DNA from: Molossus alvarezi
Taxonomy: Eukaryota > Chordata > Mammalia > Chiroptera > Molossidae
Length of the DNA: 64,000 nt
Direction: 5' to 3'
NCBI GenBank assembly: GCA_037176705.1
Contig: CM073887.1
Span: 63,449,001-63,513,000 of the forward strand
The position numbers and the translations under genes are program-made. This document shows, in pieces, positions 22,949-33,425 of the stretch; the first letter of the stretch is position 1, and every line of letters starts with the position of its first letter. Below the pieces are notes generated by a model that was given only the letters and a program-made list of their open reading frames with translations, was not told the origin of the DNA and made no database searches.

Positions 22949-23036
22949 AGAACCCACAACCTGGGTATGGGCCCTGACCGGGAATTGAACTGACATGGAG
23001 CAAGTCTCAGCCAATTGAGCCACACCAGCCAGGGCT
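22949..23036 (-). mobile_element. Ves SINE head fragment
   Basis: Only the complementary head and middle part (ccacaacctgggtatggg ... ccacaccagccagggc) are present. The rest is truncated. Confidence 0.85.
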
Positions 23037-23562
23037 AGACTGAGATATTTAATTGTTTAAATCTTCTATAGCCTTACTAATTTTGTCTGCTTGGTCTTTC
23101 AATTACTGAGAAGTATCTTAAAACCCCCCAGTATGTTTTATCAACTAAGTATGCATTCTTAAACAATATAGTTTTATAGTTGAGTTTTGTTTATGTATTA
23201 ATTTTTATATGAATGAATCTTCTATAGCCTTTTGTTTTATTTATTTATTTATTTTCTGAGCATTACATTTTAAAGATCATCCATAGTGCTTTGTGTGGGT
23301 ATAATTTAGTAGTTCTCAAAGTGTAGTCTGTGGACTCCTAGGGTTTTTCCCAAGACTCTCCCGGATCTGAGAGGTCAAACTATTTTTATAATTATATAAA
23401 GACATTATTTTCCCTTGTCAGTGTTGACATTGGTAATGATGTCAGCAGTGAAAAGATAGTGGTGGGGAAATCCACTGACACGTTACCATGGTTAAAGGCA
23501 GCGACCCCAAACGGTACCTAGTTGTCATTTTAATGTAGTTTCACTCAAGAATGTCTTTGATA

Positions 23563-23901
23563 GCGTTCTCCCTCCCAGGAGCACACCCATGCCTTTCCTC
23601 ACTCTCTCGCGTGTACCTAAACTCTAAGGGTCCCCATGAGACTTGCACCTGGGGAGCAATGGGCAGTGGAAACTCATCCAGGCGAACTCTCTGAACCTGT
23701 CTCCAAGGCTCCCTTTTCTCTGACTTCCCAGTGAGCTAAGGCAGCCCCGCCTGGGCTCATTTCTTTCCTATCATGTTTCTAGAGAGCCAAAACACCCCTG
23801 CCTCGGCTCTTTCCTGATGCTTCTTCTACCCTAAGAAGAAGCTTCACTGTCCCCAGCTTTAATAAGTGAACTTTCAACCTAAAAAATAACAATGAAAAAA
23901 G
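23563..23901 (+). mobile_element. Unidentified 339-bp A-tailed insert in the hAT element
   Basis: Flanked by aagaatgtctttgata (23547-23562) and aagaatgtc+ttcgata (23902-23910 and 24199-24205), a 16-base target duplication whose right copy was later split by a Ves. It ends A-rich (taacaatgaaaaaag). This is the signature of L1-mediated retrotransposition. I do not recognise the source sequence. Confidence 0.5.
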
Positions 23902-23910
23902 AAGAATGTC

Positions 23911-24069
23911 ACCCTGGCCAGTTTTGCTCAGTGTTTAGAGCATCAGCCTGCGATCCAGAGAGACCCAAGTTCGATTCCCGCTAAGGGCACGTACCTCAGT
24001 TGCAGTTTGTTCCCAGACCTGGTTGGGTTGTCTGGGAGGCAGCCACTTGATGTGTCCCTTTCACGTTGA

Positions 24070-24125
<56 letters not shown>

Positions 24126-24189
24126 CCCCTCCCTCCCACTTTATCTGAACAAAAAATGCAAAAATGCCCTTGGGTAAGGATAAAATAAA
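23911..24189 (+). mobile_element. Ves SINE with CT microsatellite
   Basis: Plus-strand long-subfamily Ves. TSD aagaatgtc at 23902-23910 and 24190-24198. Its CT stretch has expanded to about 20 units (24075-24114). Confidence 0.92.
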
Positions 24190-24449
24190 AAGAATGTCTT
24201 CGATAAAGCAAAGAAATGATTGATTTTTTAAATTCTCAACCTTGAGTACATATCTTTTGCATATTCCATGTAATGAAATGGTAAGAATGCACTTCTAATG
24301 CGTGTTGGACTATGGTGGTTGCCTTGAGGAAAAGCATGTTGTTATTCAAGTTGCAAACTAAATTGGCTACTTTTTAAATAGAATACCATTTTTATTTTAT
24401 AGAGTGACTGATAAACTGTGATTAATTCTACTGTGGTATTTGGCAGACA

Positions 24450-24691
24450 TTTTTTTGTTTTTCTCCTCACCTGAGAACATTTTTCCATCTTTTGGTTCAG
24501 ATAGAGTAGGAAGGGAGAGAGAGAGAGAGAATCATCAATGCGAAAGGCACACATTGAGTGGTTGCCATCTGCATGACCCAACAGGGGCCAGGAACAAACT
24601 GCAACCAAGGTAGGTGCCCTTAGTGGAAACCAAACCTGGTGCTCTCTGGACTGTAGGCCGATGCTCTAACCACTGAGCCAAACCGGCCAGG
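24450..24691 (-). mobile_element. Ves SINE in hAT transposase fragment
   Basis: Minus-strand Ves. Flanks tggcagacattttt on the left and tggcagatattttc on the right are the target duplicated within the transposase codons for LADIF. Confidence 0.92.
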
Positions 24692-25588
24692 TGGCAGATA
24701 TTTTCTTGCAAATAAACGAAGTGAGCCTGTCACTAAAAAAAGACTACTGATTGGGCCAATTCCAAAATGGTGGCGGAGTGAATGGAAGCTACACAGACCA
24801 TCTCCCAGGACCAAACTGGAATTACAACTAAAATAAAAACCAATTGCCAGGAAAAAGCAACAGAAAATCAGCTTGTGAGGATCATATAACCAGGGACACT
24901 GAATCGATCCTGGTAGGACTACGGAGACATGGGGGGGGGGGGCTGGGAACCCACGGACAGCAGCGGTCGTAGCTGTGAGCAGTGCCCTCAGGGTTAAACA
25001 CCCAAACGGCTCCACAGCACAGAGCCGGGACAGACGCTAAAATAGCCACAGTCACTCACCTTGGGCTCCAGCAGAGGGAGGGCAGACTGGACTGGAACTG
25101 TGTGGGGACACTCAGGATTTGGAGAGCACTCAGAGCTTTTGTTGAGTTGTGGCCAAGCAGGACTGTGGTCATCTTACTCCTTCCCAGGGCTCTGCGGAGA
25201 GCTGGTAGCCCCTCCCTTGGAGATTCAGCCCCACCAGTGGGCCATTGAAAGGCTCATTAACAACCAGTATCTGCCCCAACCTCAGGAAATCCGCTTTCCC
25301 TGAACACCTGAGGGGATTTTTCATTCAATTGAGAACCCAAGGTGCTTCAAGTAAATGTAACTAATAGCTTTCAGGCAAAAAGCTAGAGGATAACTGAACC
25401 ATTCTTGGGCTTGCAACTCTACCCAGGATAGTAAGACTTGACAGTGGTGTTTAATGTGGGTCCTCCCTCGCTCACTCAAACCCAGTAGAGGGAGCCACAA
25501 ACCACAGAACACCAACACCCACAGGGAAAATTTGGCAGGCTCCAAAACCCACTGAGATAGCCAAAATGGTGAAACAAACAAATCTCAA

Positions 25589-26460
25589 ATGAAAGAACAA
25601 GAGAACACTACCAAAGATGAGATAAATGAGGTGCAGTTAAGCAAGGTAACAGAGCTAGAATTCAAACTCATGATCTTGAGGAAGCTCAACAGCATGATTA
25701 AGGACAACAACACCATGAGTAAAGACATAGAAACACTGAAAATAAACCAATTGGAAATGAAAAACCACCAAGAAGAAATGAATAATGACATAGCAGAAAT
25801 AAAGAACACATTAGAATGATTAAACAGGAGAGTAAAGGAAGCTGAGGACCCAATAAATGAATTAGAAGACAGGGTAGAAAAAATCAACCAATCAGAAAAC
25901 CAAAAGAAAAAACAATTAAAAAACAGGAAGACAGCTTAAGAGAACTGTGGGACAACTGGAAATGTAATAATATTTGCATCATAGGACTTCTCAAAGAAGA
26001 TGAAAATGAGCAAGGGTTATAGAATATATTTGAAGAAATAGTGACAGAAAACTTCCCTAATTTGGTGAAGGAAGAAGGCATTCAAGTTCAAGAAGCACAG
26101 AGAGCCCCAAGTAAGAAAAACCTAAAAAGACCCATGCCAAGACACACAGTAATTAAAATGCCAAATATTAAAGACAAAGAGTGAATCCTCAAGGCAGCAA
26201 GAGATAAGCAACAGGTTACCTACAAAGGAACCCCCATAAGGCCCTCAGCTGACTTCTCAACAGAAACACTACAGGCCAGAAGGGAATGGCATGAGGTAAT
26301 CAAGGTTATGAAAAACAAGGATCTGAATCCAAGACTACTCTATCCAGCATGGCTATTCAAAGTAGAAGTTCAAATAAAAAACTTCCCAGACCAAAAAAGG
26401 CTAAGGGAACACATTAGCACCAAACCAGCACTGCAAAAAATGTTAAAAGGACTGCTGTAA
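25589..26460 (+). pseudogene. L1 ORF1p, decayed
   Basis: RNA-binding ORF1 protein of L1. The first part (from MKEQEN) is a coiled coil rich in K, E, N and I; after a stop at about 25817 the RRM and C-terminal domain can be followed in other frames, with recognisable VTENFPNLVKE, NIKDKE and the closing MLKGLL stop at 26460. Several stops and frameshifts make it non-functional. Confidence 0.88.
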
Positions 26461-26505
26461 TTAGTAGAAGAAATAGGAAGAAAAATATAACCACACTAAA
26501 TAACA

Positions 26506-29500
26506 ATGGCAATAAATAAGTACATATCAATAATCACCGTAAATATAAATAGATTGAATGCTCCAATAAAAAGACACAGAGTAGCTAATTGAACAAGACA
26601 ATATGACTCATATATATGTTTTTTACCAGAGACCCACCTTACAACAAAAGACTCATAGGTTAAAAATGAAGGGATGGAAAAAAAATCCTCTAAGCAAATG
26701 GAAAGGAAAAAAATCTGGGGTAGCAATAACATATCTGACAAAATAGATTTCAAAATCTAGACACAAAGAAGGCCACTACATTATATTGAAATGATCTGTC
26801 CAACAGGAAGATATAACCTTGATAAACATATATGCACCCAAAATACGAGCAACAAAATATGTTAAAAATCACCTGGAGAACTTCAAAGGACAAATTGACA
26901 GCAATACAATCACAGCAGGAGACTTCAACACCCTGTTGACATCACTCAATAAATCTTCTACACAAAAAATTAGCAAGGAAACAGAGACACAAAATGAAGC
27001 ACTAGACCAAATGGATTTAATAGATATCTATAGAGAATTACACCCCAAAACTACAGAATTCACATTCTTCTCAAGTGCACATGAAACATTCTCAAAGTCA
27101 GACCACATGTTAGGACACAAACTAAGTCTCTACAAGTTCAAGAAGACAGAAATCATGTGAAGGATCTTCTCAGATCACAATGACATAAAACTAGAAATCA
27201 ATGGCAACAAGAACATGCAAAGACATTTGAACACATGGAGGCTAAATAGCATGTTATTAAACAATGAATGGGTTACCAAGGAGATCAAGGAAGAAATTAA
27301 AAATTTCCTGGAAAGTAATGAAAATGAACACACAACAACACAAAATCTATGTGATGCAGCTAAAACAGTTCTCAGAGGGAAGTTTATAGCAGCAGTACAG
27401 GCTTACCTCAAGGATCAAGAACATTTTCTAACAGACTATCGAACCTAAAAGTTTAAAGAACTAGAAAGCAAATAAAAAGAAAACCACAGAGCAAGTAGAA
27501 GGAAGGAAATAGTAAAGATCAGAGCAGAAATAAATGACATAGAGACCAAAAAAAAAAAAAAAACAATTCAAAAAATCAATGGTACAAAGAGTTTGTTTTT
27601 CAAAAAGATAAACAAGATTGATGGACCCTTAGCTAGACTCAGCAAGTAACAAAGAGAGAGAACCCAAATACAAAAAAATCAGAAATGAAAGAGGACAAGT
27701 AACAACTGACACCACAGAAATAGAAAAGATCATTAACAACTACTATGAACAATTATATGGCAACAAATTTGACAATCTAAGCAAAATGAACAAATTTCTA
27801 GATACACATAGTCTCCCAAAACTGGATTGAGAAGAGATAGACAATTTGAACAGAACAATAACAACTAAGGAAATTGAAGAGTTAATCAAGACTCTCCCAG
27901 GAAAAAAAAAAAAAAAAATGCCCAGGCCCGGATGGCTTCACAAAGCGAGTTTTACCAAACATTCAAAGAAGAACTAACACGCAGTCTCCTCAAACTATTT
28001 CAAAAAATTCAAGAAGAAGGAACACTGCCAAACTCATTTTATGAGGCCAGCATACTTCTAATTCCAAAACCAGAAAAAGACGCTACAAAGAAAGAAAACT
28101 CCAGGCCAATATCCCTGATGAACATAGATGCCAAAATCCTGAACAAAATACTAGCAAATCGAATCCAGCAATACATCAAAAAAATTATTCACCATGACCA
28201 AGTAGGATTCATCCCAGGGATGCAAGGCTGGTACAATATTTGCAAATCAATAAATATGATACACCACATAACCAAAATGAAAGATAAAAATCATACGATC
28301 ATATCAATAGATGCTGCAAAAGCATTTGACAAAATCCAGCACCCATTTCTGATAAAAATGCTCAGCAATCTGGGAATAGAGGAATCATATCTCAACATAA
28401 TAAAAGACCATATATGAAAGACCTACAGCCAACATTATACTCAATGGGCAAAAACTAAAAGCATTTCCCTTTAGAACAGGAACAAGACAGGGATGCCCAC
28501 TTTCGCCTCTCTTATTTAACATAGTACTGGAAATCTTAGCCACGGCAATCAGGCATGAAGAAAAAATAAAAGGGATCCAAATTGAAAGAAGGAAGTGAAC
28601 TTGTCATTATTTGCAGATGCCATGATATTATACATAGAAAACCCTAAAGACTCCATCAAAAATCTACTAGATTTAATAAATGAATTTGGCAAAGTAACAG
28701 GATACAAAATTAACATCAAAAAATTAACGGCATTCTTATACACCAATGATGAACTCACAGAAACAGAAACTGAAAAAACAATCCCATTTACCATCACGGC
28801 AAAAAAATTAAGATACCTAGGAATAAACTTAACCAAAGAAGTAAAGGACCTATTTGCAGAAAAATATAGGACATTAAAAAAAGAAATAGAGGAAGATATA
28901 AAAAGAGAAGCTCATACCTTGTTCATGGATTGGAAGAATTAACATCATTAAAATGTTCATATTACCCAAAGCAATCTATAGATTCAGTGCAATCCCCATC
29001 AAAATACCAACGACATACTTCACAGAACTAGAAGAAATACTTCAAAAATTCACATGGAACGAAAAAAGACCTCGAATAGCCACAGCAATCTTGAAAAAGA
29101 AAGACAAAGTAGGTGGGATCACAATCCCAGATATCAGGTTATACTACAAAGCTACTCTAATCAAAACAGCTTGGTACTGGCCCAAGAACAGGCATAAAGA
29201 CCAGTGGAACAGAATAGAGAACTCAGAAATGGACCCAAGACATTATGCTCAATTAATATTTGGCAAAGATAACAAGAGCATACAGTGGAGTAAAGGCAGC
29301 CTCTTTAATAAATGGCGTTGGGAAAATAGGACAGCTACATGCAAAAACATGAAACTAGACCATCAACTTACACCATACGCAAGAGTAAAGTCAGAATGGA
29401 TAAAACACTTAAATGTGTCCCATGAATTCATAGAAATCCTAGAAGAAAATGTAGGCAACAAAATTTCAGACATCATATGTAGCAGAATTTTCACTGATAC

Positions 29501-30126
29501 ATCACCTAAGGCAACAGAAATAAATGAAAAAAATGAACACATGGGACTACATCAAACTCAAAAGCTTCTGCACAGCAAAAGAAACCCATCAAAATGGAAA
29601 GGCAACTGTATGGGAGAGCATAATTGACAATGATACATCAGATAAGGGGTTAATTTCCAAAATATATAGAGTACTCATACAACTCAACAAAAGGAAGACA
29701 ACCCAATTAAAAAATGGACAGAGGAGCTAAATAGACCCCTCCCCAAACAGGACATACAAATGGCCAAGAGACATGCTCAACATCACTAATCATCAGACAG
29801 ATGCAAATTAAAACAACAATGAGCTATCTCCTCACACCTGTCAGAATGGCCTCCATCTGCAAAACATCAAACAAGTGTTGGCAAGGGTGTGGAGAAAAGG
29901 GGACTCTAGTACAGTGCTGTTGGGAATGCAGACTGGTGCAGCCACTATGAAAACACTATGGTGTTACCTCAAAAAATTAAAAATTGAATTGCCATTTGAC
30001 CCAGTGATCGCATTTCTAGGAATATACCCTAAGAAGCCTGAAACACCAATCAGAAAGAATATATGTACCCCCATGTTCATAGCAGCACTATTTACAATAG
30101 CTAAGATCTGGAAACAGCCCAAGTTG
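26506..30126 (+). pseudogene. L1 ORF2p (endonuclease/reverse transcriptase), decayed and 3'-truncated
   Basis: ORF2 normally nicks DNA and reverse-transcribes L1 RNA. The endonuclease domain is visible at 26819-27160 (NIYAP, GDFNT, SDHMLG). The reverse transcriptase lies at about 27930-28840, with [20 protein letters not shown] and FIPGMQGW. The catalytic FADD motif reads FADA at about 28608-28622, so the active-site Asp is lost. The thumb/C-terminal part continues to 29728 and, in other frames, to 30126. Multiple stops and frameshifts break it. The final C-terminal segment is missing at the junction with the antisense L1. Confidence 0.92.
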
Positions 30127-30341
30127 TTTCCATTAAATGCTTTTTTATTTTATTTTTTAATCTTTATTATTGAAAGTATAACAGATATCCCCTCTTCCCT
30201 GTCCTCCCATTGACCCCCCTCCTCCCTGCTGCCACCCCTCCTGTTTTCCTCAAACTATTGTCTGTGTCCATTGGTTATGCATAAAAATTCTTTGGTTGAT
30301 CTCTTCCCACCCCCCTTCTCTCTGAAGTTTGTCATTCTTTT

Positions 30342-32461
30342 TTTTTTGTTTGTTTTGTTTTGTTTTTAAATCTTTATTGTTGAATGTAGAATGTATTACA
30401 GATGTTCCACATTTTTCCCCCATTGACACCCCTCCTCGCCCCGCCCCCACTATTTTCTGTGTCCATTGATTATGCATATAAGTTCTTTGGTTTATTTCTT
30501 CCCACCCCCAACCCCTTTCCCTTTGAGGTTTGTCAGTCTAGCAATGAATTTGTACTTCTTAATCCCTTCACATTTTTCACCCATTCCCCCAACCCCCCTC
30601 CCATCTGGCAACCAACAAAATGTTCTCTGTATCTGTGAGAATGTTTCTGTTCTACCTGTTCATTTTGTTTGTAGATTCCATTGTTGATAGATATGTATTC
30701 ATTGCCATTTTGTTTGTTCATATATTTTATCTTTTTCTTCAAAAAGACCCTTCATCATTTCATATAATAACGGTTTGGTGGTGATGAACTCCTTTAACTT
30801 TTTCTTGTCTGGGAAACTCTTTATATGGCCATCGATTCTAAATGACAGCTTAGCAATAGAGTAATCTTGGTTGTAGGTTCTTGGTTTTCATCACTCTGAA
30901 TATTTCTTGCCACTCCCTTCTAGCCTGCAAAGTTTCTTTTGAGAAATCAGCCGACAGCCTTATGGGAACTCCCTTGTAGGTAACTAGCTGCCTTTCTCTT
31001 GCTGCTTTTAAGGTTCTCTCTTTGTCTTGAACCTTTTGCATTTTGATGATGATGTGTCTTGGTGTGGGCCTCTTGGGGTTCATCTTGTTTGGGACTCTGT
31101 GCTTCCTGGACTTGTATGTCTGTTTCCTTCACCAAGTTAGGAAAGTTTTCTGCCATTATTGTTTCAAACAGGCTTTCGAGTTCTTGTTCTTGCTCTTCTC
31201 CTTCTGGCACCCCCAAGGTGCGAATGTTGGCACGCTTGAAGTTGTCCCAGAGGTTCCTTACACTCTCCTCATTTTTTTGGATTCCTTTTTCTTTTTTGCT
31301 GTTCTGATTGGGCGTTTTTGCTTCCTTATATTCCAAATTAATGGTTTGCTTGTTGGATTTACATAGTCTACTATTGAATCTTTGTAAATTATTCTTTATT
31401 TCAGCTAAAGCCTCCTTCGTTTCTAACTGTGCATCGATGATTTCTGACTGGTCCTTTTTTATGCTCTTAAGGCCCTCACTGAGTTCATTGAGCATCCATA
31501 TAAGCAGTATTTTGAACTGAGCATCTGTTAGGTTGCTTATCTCCATTTCGCTTAGTTCTTTTTTTGGGGTTTTGTTCTGCTCTTTCATTTGGGACCTGTT
31601 TCTTTGTCTCCTCATTTTCGCTGCCTCCCTGTGTTTGTTTCTGTGTATTACGTAATGAGCAGTATGGGGCTAGCTGAGACCAGATGCTGCTTGTTTGAAA
31701 AAATTTAGGAAAACCGGAAGGCAGATCCAAGACAGGCCAATCCTATAGTTAAGCAAGTGCCAACAGCTTGGGTGGGCCTGAAAGTTGGGTGGGGCAGGGC
31801 CTCAGGGAATCATCAGGGCAGGGCAACCAGTGTGAACCAGGTTCCTGGAGTCCCATATCTGGGGACTGTCTGCCGCCCCAGGGAAGGGCTCACCAAAGGA
31901 ACAAAGGCCTCTGACAGCACGTTTGTCCAGGAGAAAGCCCCCTCTCCAGCCCTCGCTCCAGTGCCAAACAGCTCAGTTCTTCCCTGTATGTCTCTGGTGC
32001 CTCCCCTCCGAGCTTAGAGGGAGAGAGTCTGATAAGTCCATGCGCCGGCCCTTTAAGGAGCTGCTTGGGGCTCCAGCCGGGTCAGCTTCCCTGAGCCTCA
32101 GTTTTCACTGGTTTTTCCAGCCAGAAGTTATGGGGACTTCTCTTCCTGGCACTGGAACCCTGAGCGGGGCACCTGGTGTGGGATGGGGACCCTCAGTCCT
32201 CAGGAAGGACCTTCCCAGCCGAGGGAGCCTCCTGATTTTTATCCGCCACATGTGGGTGTGGGACCAGCCCGTCTTGCCGCCGCCCCTCCTACCAGTCTCG
32301 ATGCAGCTTCTTTAATTCCGTAGTTGTAGGACTTCCATTCAGCTTGATTTCAGGCGGTTTTGAATGATGATTGTTCTATAGTTTAGTTGTGACTTGGATG
32401 TGGTTGGGGGAGGACGCGATACCGCGTTTACCTACCCGCCATCTTGACCGGAAGTCTTGAG
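30342..32461 (-). mobile_element. Full-length HAL1 (half-L1) element with 15-bp perfect TSD
   Basis: Minus-strand element with a 5' UTR beginning near 32461 (contains cttccggtcaagatggcggg on its own strand, a YY1-type L1 start), one ORF1-like frame, then directly a short 3' UTR and A-rich tail (30342-30366), with no ORF2. This is the HAL1 organisation known in mammals. TSD gtttgtcattctttt at 30327-30341 and 32462-32476 is perfect. Confidence 0.9.
30740..31615 (-). pseudogene. HAL1 ORF1p-like coding region, frameshifted
   Basis: L1 ORF1p homologue: N-terminal basic segment and coiled coil (SEMEISNLTDAQFKILL onward, 31615-31300), an RRM-like part (IRTLGVPEGEE, AENFPNLVKE at about 31230-31130) and the C-terminal domain (KDRERTLKAARERQ-like, PIRLSADFSKETLQARREW). 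A frameshift at about 31050 moves the C-terminal domain into another frame and a second one near 30850 precedes the last 30 or so residues. Such a protein would bind RNA as a trimer; it is close to intact, so the copy is fairly young. Confidence 0.85.
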
Positions 32462-32906
32462 GTTTGTCATTCTTTTCCCTACTTTCATGACTCTGGAGCT
32501 ATTTTGATAGACAACTTATTTTGTTCATGATATTCCATAAATAAGTGAGATCACGTGGTACTTGTCTTTCTCTGACTGGCTTATTTCACTCAGCATAATG
32601 CTCTCCAGGTTCCTCCATGTCACCTCAAAGAGCAAGAGATCTTTCTTCCTCCGCTGAATGCTTTTAAGAATAAAGTGGCTATGAACATTCGTGTGCAAGT
32701 TTTGTGTGGACACATGCTTTCGTTTCTCCTAGGTAACTACCTAAGACTGGAATTGCTGAGTCATATACTAACTTACGTTTAATTTTTGTAAGAAACTAGC
32801 AAACTGTTTTCCAAAGTGGCTGTACCATTTTGCATTCTTACCAGGGTTGTATGAGAGTTCTAGTTCTATATCCTTGCTGGTCTTTCTTAAAAATTTTAGC
32901 CATACG

Positions 32907-33125
32907 CTCGGCCAGTGTGACTCAGTGGTTGAGCATTGACCCCTGCATCTAGAGGTTGCTGGCTCGATTCTCGGTCAGGGCACATGCCCAGGTTGTGGGC
33001 CGGGTCCCCAGTGGCATGCAGGAGATGGCCAATCAATGTTCTCTCTCATCGATGTTTCTATCTCTCTCTCCATCTAAAAAAATAAAATCAATAAATAAAG
33101 TAAAATAAAATAAAATCAATAAAGA
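32907..33125 (+). mobile_element. Ves SINE, short subfamily
   Basis: Plus-strand Ves with (AAAATAAA)-type tail. TSD aaaaattttagccatacg at 32889-32906, and aaaaattttttagccatacg at 33125-33144. Confidence 0.92.
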
Positions 33126-33178
33126 AAAATTTTTTAGCCATACGTATCTATGAAATATCTGTTTAAATCTTTTATTCA

Positions 33179-33425
33179 GCCCTGGCTTGTTTGGCTCAGT
33201 GATTAGAGTGTCAGCCCACAGACTAAAGGGTTGCAGGTTCGATTTCTGGGCAAGAGCATGTACCTGGATTGCAGGTTTGATACTCAATTTCAAGAGGCAA
33301 CCAATAATGTGTCTCTCCCACATCAGTGTTTCTCTCTCTCTCTCTCTATCTCCTTTCTCCCTCCCTCCTTTCCACTCTATCTAAAAATCAATGGAAAAAT
33401 ATCCTTTAGTGAGGATTCAAAAATA
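33179..33425 (+). mobile_element. Ves SINE, diverged
   Basis: Plus-strand Ves starting ccctggcttgtttggctcag, with B-box-like gcaggttcgattt, CT block and terminal gaggatt. Target duplication not resolved. Confidence 0.88.

Larger units (their letters stand above)
23307..24751 (+). repeat. hAT DNA transposon remnant (Zaphod/Charlie-like), 3 later insertions
   Basis: The left end resembles an hAT terminal inverted repeat (agttctcaaagtgtagtc). Internal blocks at 23307-23562, 24190-24449 and 24692-24751 read, with frameshifts, as the C-terminal half of an hAT transposase of the ZBED5/FAM200-like type; short runs such as YLADIF and NEVSLSLKK are recognisable. It is interrupted by an unidentified retro-insert (23563-23901) and two Ves copies, and cut on the right by the 5' end of the L1 at about 24752. 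Family name is approximate. Confidence 0.7.
24752..30126 (+). mobile_element. LINE-1, 5'-complete, 3' end lost
   Basis: Bat-type L1 with a 5' UTR (from about 24752, starting near aaaatggtggcgg, a YY1-like motif), ORF1 and ORF2. Both reading frames carry stops and indels. It stops abruptly at about 30126, 100 or so codons before the end of ORF2, without 3' UTR or poly-A. A 12-base G run lies at about 24932-24943 in the 5' UTR. Confidence 0.93.
30145..32656 (-). mobile_element. 5'-truncated L1 3' end, split by a HAL1
   Basis: Minus-strand L1: ORF2 C-terminus (about 32525-32650, with MLSEISQSEKDKYHVISLI) and 3' UTR (32462-32524 and 30145-30341), with its A-tail as T-rich sequence at about 30141-30170. 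Target repeats aatgctttt at 30136-30144 and 32657-32665. The HAL1 at 30342-32461 was inserted into its 3' UTR later. Confidence 0.85.

Noticed and set aside
29524..29730. Separate small open frame (68 codons) after ORF2
   Set aside because: It is L1 ORF2 continued in another frame after a frameshift.
31757..32315. Open frames of 86-130 codons on the plus strand
   Set aside because: They are antisense to the HAL1 5' UTR and have no independent support.
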